Of a stretch of 64,000 nt of DNA, positions 56,783 through 64,000 are shown one piece after another (the first letter of the stretch is position 1; each line of letters opens with the position of its first letter). The notes beneath the pieces are model-generated. The model searched no databases and had not been told where the DNA came from. It was given only the letters and a program-made list of their open reading frames with translations. A program made the position numbers and the translations under genes. Origin of the DNA: CAWFZT01 sp963820415 (lineage in GTDB: Bacteria > Chloroflexota > Anaerolineae > Anaerolineales > Anaerolineaceae). The stretch lies in assembly GCA_963820415.1 (NCBI GenBank), contig CAWFZT010000009.1, positions 310,001 to 374,000 of the forward strand. The letters are read 5' to 3'.

Positions 56783-59146
56783 ATGGACCTCACCCCCGAG
56801 AATTTGATTAAGGGGAAATACGCTGAAGTTTCCCAATATTTTTCACACTGGGAAAAAATCAAGGATTTAATCGACAATACCATCGATGTAATCGTCAATT
56901 ATCGCCAGAGCGGCCATCCAGGCGGTTCACGCTCCAAGGTGCATGCCCTGGTCTCTTTACTGCTCAGCGGAGCCATGCGCTGGGATATCCGCCACCCGGA
57001 GAAACGTTACGGCGACCGGTTTATACTTTCCGCAGGCCACACCATCCCGCTGGTCTACTGCACACTGGCGGTATTCAACGAGGCGCTTCGCATCAAATAC
57101 CAGCAGACCGGCGACAACCGCTACGTGGTGCCCAATCCCGAAGAACGCGCCCTGGTCTGGCAGGACCTGCTCAAGTTCCGCCGCCGCGGCGGCCTGTCAG
57201 GGCACGCCGAAATGGAAGGCAAGACCCTTTTCCTTAAGTTCAACACCGGGCCTTCCGGACACGGCAGCCCGGCCAGCGCCGGTGAGGCCTTCGCCTTGAA
57301 GCGCGCCGGGGCTAAAGGGGTGAAAGTCTTTGCGCTCGAAGGCGAAGGCGGCCTGACCCCTGGCGCCGTCCACGAGACGATGAATTCCGCCTGGGGACTG
57401 GGCCTGGATAATCTCTACTTCCTGGTGGATTGGAACGATTTCGGCATCGACGAGCGGCGCTGCAGCAGCGTAGTGTACGGCACCCCCCAAGATTGGTTCG
57501 GATCGCATGGCTGGAGGGTGTTCGGCACAGAAAGCGGCATGGAATGGGGCCCCATGAGCCAGACCTTGCTCTCCATGGTGTTGAGTGCTAACCCCGGCCA
57601 GGCCCCCAGCGTGGCCTGGTTTAAGACCCGAAAAGGCCGTGGCTATCTGAAATACGACAACGCCTCGCACGGCGTCCCGCATCCGATGAACAGCGCCCTC
57701 TTTTGGGACACCAAGCGTGAGTTTGCCGGTAAGTACGCGGTTGAGTTTGCCAATTTCGGCGGCCCCGCTCCAAAAGATCCGGCAGCCGTGCGTGCTGAAT
57801 TTTCCGCTAACCTGCAGGCTATATTTGCTGTAATGGGGCGCGACCAGGCCCTGGTCGATTACCTGGCGGACAGGCTGGTATCCCTGGGAGATAGCGTGCC
57901 CGAAGACCTGTCTACCTGCTTCGAAACCGAGAAGCGGGGTAACCCATTTATGGATGAGCGCCTGTATGATTTCCGCAGCTATCCGCAGGATTTGTACGCC
58001 AAACCTGGCGAGATGGCCGCCAACCGGGCCGCCCTGGCAAAATGGGGCGCCTGGGCGAATGCCTTTGGGGCTTCCCAATACGGCCGCCCGCTCTTCCTGG
58101 TTTGCTCGGCTGACCTGGCCGACTCGACCAACGTGAGCGGTTTTGGTAAGGCCTATGGCGGCTTCCCTGGTTATGGATGGTACCAGCGCTGCGACAACCA
58201 GCAAGGCGTGATCCTGCCCCAGGAAATTACCGAGTTTGCCAATGCAGGCATCCTGACCGGCATGGCCTCGGTCAACTTTTCTGAACATCCCAACCAGGAA
58301 TTCGACGGTTTTTGGGGGGTGTGTTCCACCTACGGTTCCTTCTCCTATCTGAAGTATGGTATGTTCCGCCTTTTCAGCCAGTTGGCCCAGGACTGCCAGT
58401 GGAAACTCGGTAAGGTGCTGTGGATTGCCGGGCATTCCGGCCCGGAAACCGCCGATGACAGCCGCACCCATTTTGGTATTTTCGAGCCGGGGGTGACCCA
58501 GTTGTTCCCAGACGGGATGGTGATCAACCTCCATCCCTGGGAATATAACGAAGTCCCGGTGCTGCTCGGCGCAGCCTTGCGCCTGGACGCGCCGATTGTG
58601 GCTCTGCACCTCACCCGCCCGCCCATCCCCATTCCGGATCGCGACGCCCTTGGTATCCCCTCACACTTCGAAGCCGCCCGCGGCGCCTACGCTGTACGCG
58701 ATTACCAACCCGGCCAACCACAGCAGGGCGCTTTCTACGTCCAGGGTACCAGCGCCATGCTTTCGATTGTCAAACTTCTGCCCGAGCTCGCCAGGCGCGG
58801 GCTGAACGTGAAAATCGTCTGCGTCACCAGCCCGCAGTTGTTTGCCTTGCAGCCCGAGGAGTACCGCCGGACAATTGTCACACCGGCAGACCGGCTAAAC
58901 TCGACCATCATCACCACCCAGGCGCGCCGGTTGATGCATGACTGGCTGTTCAATCACCTGGCGGAGGAATACGCCCTGTCGTCCGATTGGGACAATCGCT
59001 GGCGCACCGGCGGAGATCTGGATGAGGTGATTGAAGAAGCCCATCTTTCTCCGCAGCACATCCTGGAAGGTATGCTCCGTTTTGTCCAGGACCGGGACAA
59101 GCGTTTGCTGACTTTAAAATCCGAATTGGACGCTGCTTTGATATGA
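56783..59146 (+). CDS. full-length transketolase-like thiamine diphosphate enzyme
   Basis: 787 residues, larger than usual for transketolase (about 660). N-terminal substrate/TPP region SGHPGGSRSKV (His45), FNTGPSGHGSPASAGEAFALK, then EGEGG at about 186-190 and WND with Asn218. The TPP/Mg motif is thus GEG instead of the usual GDG. Central and C-terminal domains include SADLADSTNVSGFGKAYGG, VNFSEHPNQEFDGFW, HSGPETADDSRTHFGIF and TSPQLFALQPEEYRR. Starts 55 bases after the isomerase, with AAGGAGG upstream. It is directly followed by a split transketolase, so two distinct ketol-transfer enzymes are encoded in tandem. The substrate is unknown. Confidence 0.82.
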   Translation: MDLTPENLIKGKYAEVSQYFSHWEKIKDLIDNTIDVIVNYRQSGHPGGSRSKVHALVSLLLSGAMRWDIRHPEKRYGDRFILSAGHTIPLVYCTLAVFNEALRIKYQQTGDNRYVVPNPEERALVWQDLLKFRRRGGLSGHAEMEGKTLFLKFNTGPSGHGSPASAGEAFALKRAGAKGVKVFALEGEGGLTPGAVHETMNSAWGLGLDNLYFLVDWNDFGIDERRCSSVVYGTPQDWFGSHGWRVFGTESGMEWGPMSQTLLSMVLSANPGQAPSVAWFKTRKGRGYLKYDNASHGVPHPMNSALFWDTKREFAGKYAVEFANFGGPAPKDPAAVRAEFSANLQAIFAVMGRDQALVDYLADRLVSLGDSVPEDLSTCFETEKRGNPFMDERLYDFRSYPQDLYAKPGEMAANRAALAKWGAWANAFGASQYGRPLFLVCSADLADSTNVSGFGKAYGGFPGYGWYQRCDNQQGVILPQEITEFANAGILTGMASVNFSEHPNQEFDGFWGVCSTYGSFSYLKYGMFRLFSQLAQDCQWKLGKVLWIAGHSGPETADDSRTHFGIFEPGVTQLFPDGMVINLHPWEYNEVPVLLGAALRLDAPIVALHLTRPPIPIPDRDALGIPSHFEAARGAYAVRDYQPGQPQQGAFYVQGTSAMLSIVKLLPELARRGLNVKIVCVTSPQLFALQPEEYRRTIVTPADRLNSTIITTQARRLMHDWLFNHLAEEYALSSDWDNRWRTGGDLDEVIEEAHLSPQHILEGMLRFVQDRDKRLLTLKSELDAALI

Positions 59147-59157
59147 GAGGATAAGCA

Positions 59158-60045
59158 ATGTCATTTCATTCTGAAGAGCTGGTTCGTGAGCTAACTTACA
59201 AAGCCCAACAGTTCCGCATTGAAGTGCTAAAAATGGTTTATGAAAATCAGACCGGGCACATCGGCGGCGCTTTTTCGGCAGCCGAGATCCTGGCCGCCCT
59301 ATATTTTCATCACATGCGCATCGATCCGGCCCGTCCCGATTGGCCTGAGCGTGACCGTTTCCTGTTTTCCAAGGGGCACGCCTGCGCCGTGCTGTATGCC
59401 GCACTGGCTTACCGCGGCTTTTTCCCGCTGGAAGAGCTGGCCAGCTTCCGCAAGCTGGATAGCTGCCTGCAAGGTCACCCGGACCCGGCCAAATGCCGCG
59501 GGGTAGAGATCCCCGCCGGCCCGCTCGGGCACGGCATCGCTGTCGGCGCCGGGATGGCCCTGGCCCTACGTAGAGCCGGGAAACCCTCTTCCGATACGGC
59601 CCCATCTGCCCGGGCCTCGATTGCCAATGTCTACGTGTTGATCGGGGATGGCGAGATAAACGCCGGGGTGATCTGGGAAGGCATTATGACTGCCGCCAAA
59701 TACCGCCTGGGTAACCTGACCGCCATCCTGGATTACAACGGCATCCAGCAGACCGGCGCCACCGCCGACGTGATGCCCACCGAGCCGATCACCGATAAGT
59801 GGCGCGCCTTCGGCTGGCACGTCCAAGAAGTGCACGGGCACAACGTCAGAGAAATCCTGGATGCTTTGGACCGGGCCGATGAAGTGCACGCTCGCCCGAG
59901 CGTTATCATTGCCCGCACCACCAAAGGCAAGGGCGTCAGTTTTATGGAATACGACCACCGCTGGCATGGCATGTCGCCCAATCAAGAGCAGTACGAACGC
60001 GCCATGGCTGAGCTGCAGGAAGGATTGAAAATATGGCAACCATGA
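59158..60045 (+). CDS. transketolase, N-terminal (TPP-binding) subunit of a split enzyme
   Basis: 295 residues. TGHIGGAFSAAEILAALYFHHM, then RDRFLFSKGHACAVLYAAL, and the TPP motif GDGEINAG (163-170) with Asn194 in LDYNGIQQTG; canonical, unlike the long enzyme upstream. Split transketolases of this type include apulose-4-phosphate transketolase. The 3' end overlaps the second subunit gene by 13 bases, so the two are translationally coupled. Confidence 0.88.
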   Translation: MSFHSEELVRELTYKAQQFRIEVLKMVYENQTGHIGGAFSAAEILAALYFHHMRIDPARPDWPERDRFLFSKGHACAVLYAALAYRGFFPLEELASFRKLDSCLQGHPDPAKCRGVEIPAGPLGHGIAVGAGMALALRRAGKPSSDTAPSARASIANVYVLIGDGEINAGVIWEGIMTAAKYRLGNLTAILDYNGIQQTGATADVMPTEPITDKWRAFGWHVQEVHGHNVREILDALDRADEVHARPSVIIARTTKGKGVSFMEYDHRWHGMSPNQEQYERAMAELQEGLKIWQP

Positions 60046-60989
60046 TCAATATGCGCCAGGCCTACGGCAAAGCCCTGGTTGAACTGGGCAAGGCCTATCC
60101 CAACGTGGTCGCCCTCAGCGCGGACGTTTCGAACTCGGATTACAGCTTCATGTTCCAGGAAGCCTTCCCGGATCGCTTCTATAATGTTGGCATTGCCGAG
60201 CAGTCGCTGGTCGACGTAGCCGCCGGGCTGGCTTATACTGGTAAAATTCCTTTTGCCAACACTTTTGCCTTTTTGTTTGCCACGCGCGCCCTGGAAATGG
60301 TACGCACGCACCTGTGCTACGGCGGAGCCAAAGTAAAGCTGATGGCTACCTATGCCGGTATTTCGAACTCGTTCGACGGGCCAACCCACCAGGCCATTTC
60401 GGATATCGCCATTATGCGCAGTCTGCCCAAAATGACCGTGGTCATCCCCGGAGATACGCTGGCGCTGGCCAAACTGCTGCCCCAGGTGGCCGAATGGGAT
60501 GGCCCGGTTTATTTCCGCATGAACCGCAACGAAGTGCCGCTCCTCTTTGATGAAGTCACCTACCAACCCGAAATAGGCAAGGCCATCGTCTTGCAGCCCG
60601 GCAGCGACCTGACCCTGATCGGCACCGGGCTGATGGTCAGCCGCTGCCTGGAAGCCGCTGTCATTCTGGCCAAAGAAGGGCTTTCAGTGCGCGTTATGGA
60701 AGTGCATACTATCAAGCCTCTGGACAGCGGGAAAATCCTCGAAGCGGCTGGGGAAACCGGCGCGCTGGTGACGGCTGAAGAAGCTAACATCCTCGGCGGG
60801 TTGGGCGGGGCAGTCACCGAAGTAGTGGCCGAAGCCTGCCCGGTGCCGGTATTACGGGTTGGTATCGCCGACCGTTTCACCGAAAGTGGACCCTACCTGG
60901 ACCTGCTCAATCGCTATGGCCTGTCGGTGGAAAATGTCGTCCAGGCGGCGCATAAAGCGCTGGCCTTGAAAGAGAAAAGGTACAAATGA
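60033..60989 (+). CDS. transketolase, C-terminal (pyrimidine-binding/transferase) subunit of a split enzyme
   Basis: 318 residues. Middle domain: DVSNSDYSFMFQEAFPDRFYNVGIAEQ (with the catalytic Glu of IAEQ) and FANTFAFLFATRALE; C-terminal domain LIGTGLMVSRCLEAA and VMEVHTIKPLDSGKIL. It completes the active site together with the 59158 product. ATG is within the upstream gene. The Asp/Glu racemase-like gene follows 38 bases later. Confidence 0.88.
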   Translation: MATMINMRQAYGKALVELGKAYPNVVALSADVSNSDYSFMFQEAFPDRFYNVGIAEQSLVDVAAGLAYTGKIPFANTFAFLFATRALEMVRTHLCYGGAKVKLMATYAGISNSFDGPTHQAISDIAIMRSLPKMTVVIPGDTLALAKLLPQVAEWDGPVYFRMNRNEVPLLFDEVTYQPEIGKAIVLQPGSDLTLIGTGLMVSRCLEAAVILAKEGLSVRVMEVHTIKPLDSGKILEAAGETGALVTAEEANILGGLGGAVTEVVAEACPVPVLRVGIADRFTESGPYLDLLNRYGLSVENVVQAAHKALALKEKRYK

Positions 60990-61027
60990 AGCTGGCGGTG
61001 GATTATTTGCGCAAGTTGAAGGTATAA

Positions 61028-61699
61028 ATGGCCGGCTTGCTCGTCCTGATCCATACCGTCCCACCCCTGATCAGCGTGTTTGACCGTCTGACCGCCCAAA
61101 TTCTGCCCGGCGTGCGGGTCAAGCACATTCTGGACGAGCCTTTACTGGAAACCATTCGCTTGCGCGGACGGTTAGCCCAGGCAGATGGAAAACGACTGTT
61201 GGGCCACGTGAAGCAGGCCGAACTCATCGGAGCGCAGGCAGTCCTGGTGACCTGTTCGACCACCTCCCCACTTGTCGACCACCTTCAGGCGCAGTTTTCG
61301 ATCCCCATTTTTAAGATCGACCAGGCCATGATTGAACAGGCCGTCCACCTGGGCGGCCGCATCGGGGTGCTGGCAACCAACCGCACCACTTTAGAACCCA
61401 CCCGGCAGATGCTGCTGGCTCAGGCAGCCAAGACCGGTAAAAAGATTGAATACGAGGAAAGTTTTATCGAAGGCGCTCTGGACGCTCTGCTGATGGGTCA
61501 GCCAGAACTACATGACCGGCTCGTCCACCAGGCTATCCGGGAGATCAGGGCCACGGTAGATGTGGTCGTCCTGGCGCAAGCCAGCATGGCGCGCGCTTTG
61601 GAGACTGAGACGGTTCATCACGAAGGGGCACCAGTTCTTTCCAGTCCCTACCTGGCGCTCGAACAGATTGGTCACATCTTCCAAACCAAAGTTAGCTGA
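61028..61699 (+). CDS. Asp/Glu/hydantoin racemase superfamily protein
   Basis: 223 residues. The N-terminal catalytic Cys is present (AVLVTCSTTSPL); the second one, expected in VVLAQASMARA, is replaced by Gln. One-base racemisation by two cysteines is therefore not possible as in glutamate racemase; a decarboxylase or isomerase-type reaction using a single Cys is possible. GVLATNRTTLEPTR supports the fold. Lies 38 bases after the split transketolase and is probably in its operon. Confidence 0.75.
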   Translation: MAGLLVLIHTVPPLISVFDRLTAQILPGVRVKHILDEPLLETIRLRGRLAQADGKRLLGHVKQAELIGAQAVLVTCSTTSPLVDHLQAQFSIPIFKIDQAMIEQAVHLGGRIGVLATNRTTLEPTRQMLLAQAAKTGKKIEYEESFIEGALDALLMGQPELHDRLVHQAIREIRATVDVVVLAQASMARALETETVHHEGAPVLSSPYLALEQIGHIFQTKVS

Positions 61700-61727
61700 A
61701 AGGGGCATCACCAATGTCAAATCTAAA

Positions 61728-61897
61728 ATGTGAAGTGTCTCCACAAAGAATGCGAGCTGGACCTGGATAGCATGGTGGAACTGATCCCGGATAAACGCAT
61801 GGCGAAAGAAGAAGACCACGCCCACATGGTGGCATTCTTCGCCAGCGAAGAAGCCGCTCATATCAATGGGCAGGTCATCGCGATAAATGGAGCGTAA
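61728..61897 (+). pseudogene. C-terminal remnant of a short-chain dehydrogenase
   Basis: An open stretch without a proper start reads VELIPDKRMAKEEDHAHMVA, then FFASEEAAHINGQVIAINGA and stop at 61895-61897. This is the end of a classical SDR: IPxxRMxxPEExAxxVxFLASxEAxxITGQVxxxDGG. The catalytic and cofactor parts are missing, so it is a relic. It lies between the racemase-like gene and the 668-residue protein gene. Confidence 0.7.
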
Positions 61898-61947
61898 AGC
61901 CTGTATCACCCGCTGATGATGAAAAGATCATAAAGAATAAAACGGGC

Positions 61948-63954
61948 ATGCCTGAACTGGCCCGGAAAGGAGCTGCCATGCTGGCCAAAGCTGTGATGTA
62001 TTACGGGAAAGACGAAAAGCTGCCCAAACAGGTCGAGTTGCATGCGGGGCCATTGACCCTTTTATACGAGCAGGGTGAAATCCGCTACATCCGCCTGGGC
62101 AAAAGTGAAATCCTTCGCAGGATCTACGTGGCCATCCGTGACCGCAATTGGGGAACAGTCCCATCGGTTTTTTCAAATGTGAAGATGGATATCGCAAATG
62201 ATTCCTTCCAGATCACCTTTGACGTAGCCAACCAGCAAAATGAAATCGATTTTGCCTGGAGAGGCGCTATTCAAGGTAGGGTAGATGGGACGGTTACATT
62301 TTCGATGAACGGAAAAGCCCGGTCGACTTTTTGGCGCAACCGGATTGGTTTTTGCATCCTGCACCCGGCTTTTCTAGCCGGCAGCAGTTGTCAGTTGGAA
62401 CACGTAGATGGCCGGTGCGAGCAGGCTATTTTCCCGGTAGATTTTGTGTCGACTCAACCGGTCCAGCCATTTTCGGAGATGAAGAAAATTTCCCACCAGG
62501 TTGTTCAGGGCGCCTGGGCCGATGTCGAATTTAGCGGCGAACTCTTCGAGACCGAAGACCAGCGCAACTGGACAGACGCTTCCTATAAAACCTTTTGCAC
62601 TCCCCTGCGCCTGCCTTATCCGGTCGAAATCCAGGCCGGCACGCGCATCAGCCAATCGGTCACCCTCCGGTTGCGCCAGGAACAACCAACCTCCCGCCAA
62701 CCCGCTGCAACCATTGTTTCCGCCCTGACATCCGGCCCAACGACCTCAGTGGACCGGAAAGCCCATGAAATCCCGTTACCTGATATAGGCCTGGGCATCG
62801 CCAGCCATGGACAGCCTCTGAGCCCGCTCGAGATCGAACGGCTGCGCTCTCTGAACCTTCACCACCTGCGTGTGGACCTCAAACTGGCAGATTCGACTTA
62901 TATAGAAACTTTGCATTCAGCCATCCGGCAGGCCGCTGCACTTGATCTGAAGCTTGAAGTGGCCTTGCTGGTATCCAGTCGAGTGGAGCAAGAACTGGCC
63001 GCGCTGCGCAAACAGTTGGATACACTCCAGCCGCGGGTGAGCGCCTGGTTGTGTTACCCGGAAAAAGAACTGTTCCTGGGCGGCTCGCCTATTGCTTCAG
63101 TCGTGAATGCTGCCCGGAAATACCTGACCGACTATGATCCTGCAATTCCGTTCTGTGCCGGTACTAACACCGACCTTATCTTTATGAAGCGCAGCCTTCC
63201 ACCCCTCGACCGCATCCAGAAAATTTGTTTTGCGATCACCCCACAGGTGCACGCCTTTGACAATGCCTCTCTGGTCGAGACCTTGCCGGTGCAGGGAGCA
63301 GCGGTCGCCAGCGCCCGCCTGGCAGGCCAGGGACTGCCCGTGATGGTCAGCCCAATTACATTAAAACCACGCTTCAACGCCTATGCCACGGCCGCCGCGC
63401 CAGCTTTGCCCCCCGGAGAATTATTACCCCAGGTGGATGTGCGCCAGATGTCGCTGTTCGGGGCCGACTGGACAACCGGAAGCTTCAAAGCGATTGCCGA
63501 AGCTGCCACTGACAGCGTGACCTATTTCGAGACCAGCGGTTGGCGGGGAGTGATGGAAACCGAGCAGGGATCTCCACTGCCGGATATTTTTCAGTCCTTC
63601 CCCGGCGGAGTCTATCCCTTATACCACGTGCTGTCCGACATCGGCGAATTTAAAGGTGGCAGCCTCCTGCCCGTACAAACCAGCCATCCGCTGCAGGTGA
63701 ACGGCCTGCTGCTGCGCAAAGGCGGGAGGGAGCGCATGCTGCTGGCCAACTATTCCGGGCAGCCGCAGCATGTGGTCATTGCCAACCTTCTGTCCTCACT
63801 TTCAACCCGCTGGCTGGATGAGACTAATCTGATCCAGGCCATGCAGTCGCCGGAAGTATATCGCCAGGCAACTGAGGCTATTCTTCAAACCAGAGGCAGC
63901 GCCCTCGAATTGGATTTACTGCCTTATGCTGTGGCAAGGATCGACAGCCACTAA
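61948..63954 (+). CDS. D-apionate lactonase-like protein
   Basis: 668 residues, no signal peptide. Sequence features VELHAGPLTLLYEQGEIRYI, LRRIYVAIRDRNWGTVPSVF, HVDGRCEQAIFP, FETEDQRNWTDASYKTFCTP and GIASHGQPLSPLEIERL match my memory of the D-apionate lactonase (ApnL) family, a large protein unrelated to other lactonases. The reaction would open D-apionolactone to D-apionate. The start is uncertain: ATG 61948 has no good ribosome site; the ATG at 61978 (MLAKAVMYYGKDE) has AAGGAG 12 bases upstream and is a strong alternative. The family call rests on recollected motifs, so it needs a profile search. Confidence 0.6.
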   Translation: MPELARKGAAMLAKAVMYYGKDEKLPKQVELHAGPLTLLYEQGEIRYIRLGKSEILRRIYVAIRDRNWGTVPSVFSNVKMDIANDSFQITFDVANQQNEIDFAWRGAIQGRVDGTVTFSMNGKARSTFWRNRIGFCILHPAFLAGSSCQLEHVDGRCEQAIFPVDFVSTQPVQPFSEMKKISHQVVQGAWADVEFSGELFETEDQRNWTDASYKTFCTPLRLPYPVEIQAGTRISQSVTLRLRQEQPTSRQPAATIVSALTSGPTTSVDRKAHEIPLPDIGLGIASHGQPLSPLEIERLRSLNLHHLRVDLKLADSTYIETLHSAIRQAAALDLKLEVALLVSSRVEQELAALRKQLDTLQPRVSAWLCYPEKELFLGGSPIASVVNAARKYLTDYDPAIPFCAGTNTDLIFMKRSLPPLDRIQKICFAITPQVHAFDNASLVETLPVQGAAVASARLAGQGLPVMVSPITLKPRFNAYATAAAPALPPGELLPQVDVRQMSLFGADWTTGSFKAIAEAATDSVTYFETSGWRGVMETEQGSPLPDIFQSFPGGVYPLYHVLSDIGEFKGGSLLPVQTSHPLQVNGLLLRKGGRERMLLANYSGQPQHVVIANLLSSLSTRWLDETNLIQAMQSPEVYRQATEAILQTRGSALELDLLPYAVARIDSH

Positions 63955-63978
63955 ATTTTCCACTGAATGGAGGGAGAC

Positions 63979-64000
63979 ATGCAAGATTTACGAGTAGGGA
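63979..64000 (+). CDS. start of a further gene, running off the right edge
   Basis: ATG at 63979, with GGAGGGAG six bases upstream and seven codons visible (MQDLRVG). Such a start is compatible with the N-terminus of a Gfo/Idh/MocA oxidoreductase, but this cannot be decided. It continues the plus-strand sugar cluster. Confidence 0.45.

Noticed and set aside
57197..58609. 470-codon open frame on the minus strand inside the long transketolase gene
   Set aside because: Antisense shadow: no ribosome site, no recognisable domain, and the plus-strand frame encodes a convincing conserved enzyme.

Overview
The window looks like a chromosomal segment of a free-living, fermentative or saprophytic member of the Chloroflexota, most likely class Anaerolineae. 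This is inferred from gene content, not from a marker gene: moderate GC, transmembrane Ser/Thr kinases with extracellular sensor domains, CpXC and lamin-tail proteins, a YvcK-gap-pgk block, and many pectin/sugar genes. I see no rRNA, tRNA, CRISPR array, complete insertion sequence or phage module.

Layout. (1) 1-8.0 kb, signalling: a cyclic-nucleotide-binding protein beside a class III nucleotide cyclase/AAA/TPR protein, a TIM-barrel protein, a polysaccharide deacetylase, a truncated receiver-PAS-GAF-HD-GYP regulator and an LRR protein. (2) 8.2-17.6 kb: aldo/keto reductase, methyltransferase, fatty-acid-hydroxylase-type enzyme, a membrane-anchored protease-like protein lacking its catalytic His, alcohol dehydrogenase, NYN protein, lamin-tail protein, then dnaX-ybaB-recR. 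(3) 17.6-22.8 kb, minus strand: FGGY sugar kinase translationally coupled to a GH88/105 unsaturated glycuronyl hydrolase, a GT-C-like membrane protein and a lipoprotein. (4) 23.2-26.4 kb: an ECF sigma/anti-sigma operon with a bactofilin-like and a toastrack-like envelope protein, preceded by a textbook ECF promoter. (5) 26.4-40.2 kb, all minus: yvcK, gap, pgk, a remarkable Ser/Thr kinase fused to two solute-binding domains, a nucleosidase, rpsT, argS, a cyclic-2,3-diphosphoglycerate-synthetase-like protein, obg and nadD. (6) 40.3-45.8 kb, plus: ROK kinase, class III aminotransferase, histidine kinase, CpXC protein. (7) 45.8-53.7 kb, minus: UDP-diacetamido-sugar genes (wlbA-wlbB-wlbC) with a GT-C protein, followed downstream by a sugar isomerase, a decayed ABC permease, a 3-hydroxyacyl-CoA-dehydrogenase-type enzyme and a lactonase. 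(8) 54.0-64.0 kb, plus: a sugar catabolic cluster with a FadR-type regulator, two xylose-isomerase-like TIM barrels, one full-length and one split transketolase, a racemase-like protein, a short-chain dehydrogenase remnant and a protein resembling D-apionate lactonase; it runs off the right edge.

Best candidates for something new are the kinase with tandem extracellular solute-binding domains (32900-36268) and the sugar cluster at the right end, which I suggest handles a branched pentose such as apiose or its acid. Apiose occurs in rhamnogalacturonan II, which would connect with the FGGY kinase/GH105 pair.

Quality warning: at least seven genes, including dnaX and gap, are broken by single-base indels, mostly one-base insertions, while the protein continues intact in the next frame. 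This pattern points to residual sequencing or assembly error rather than to many real pseudogenes. I give such genes as single features spanning both frames.
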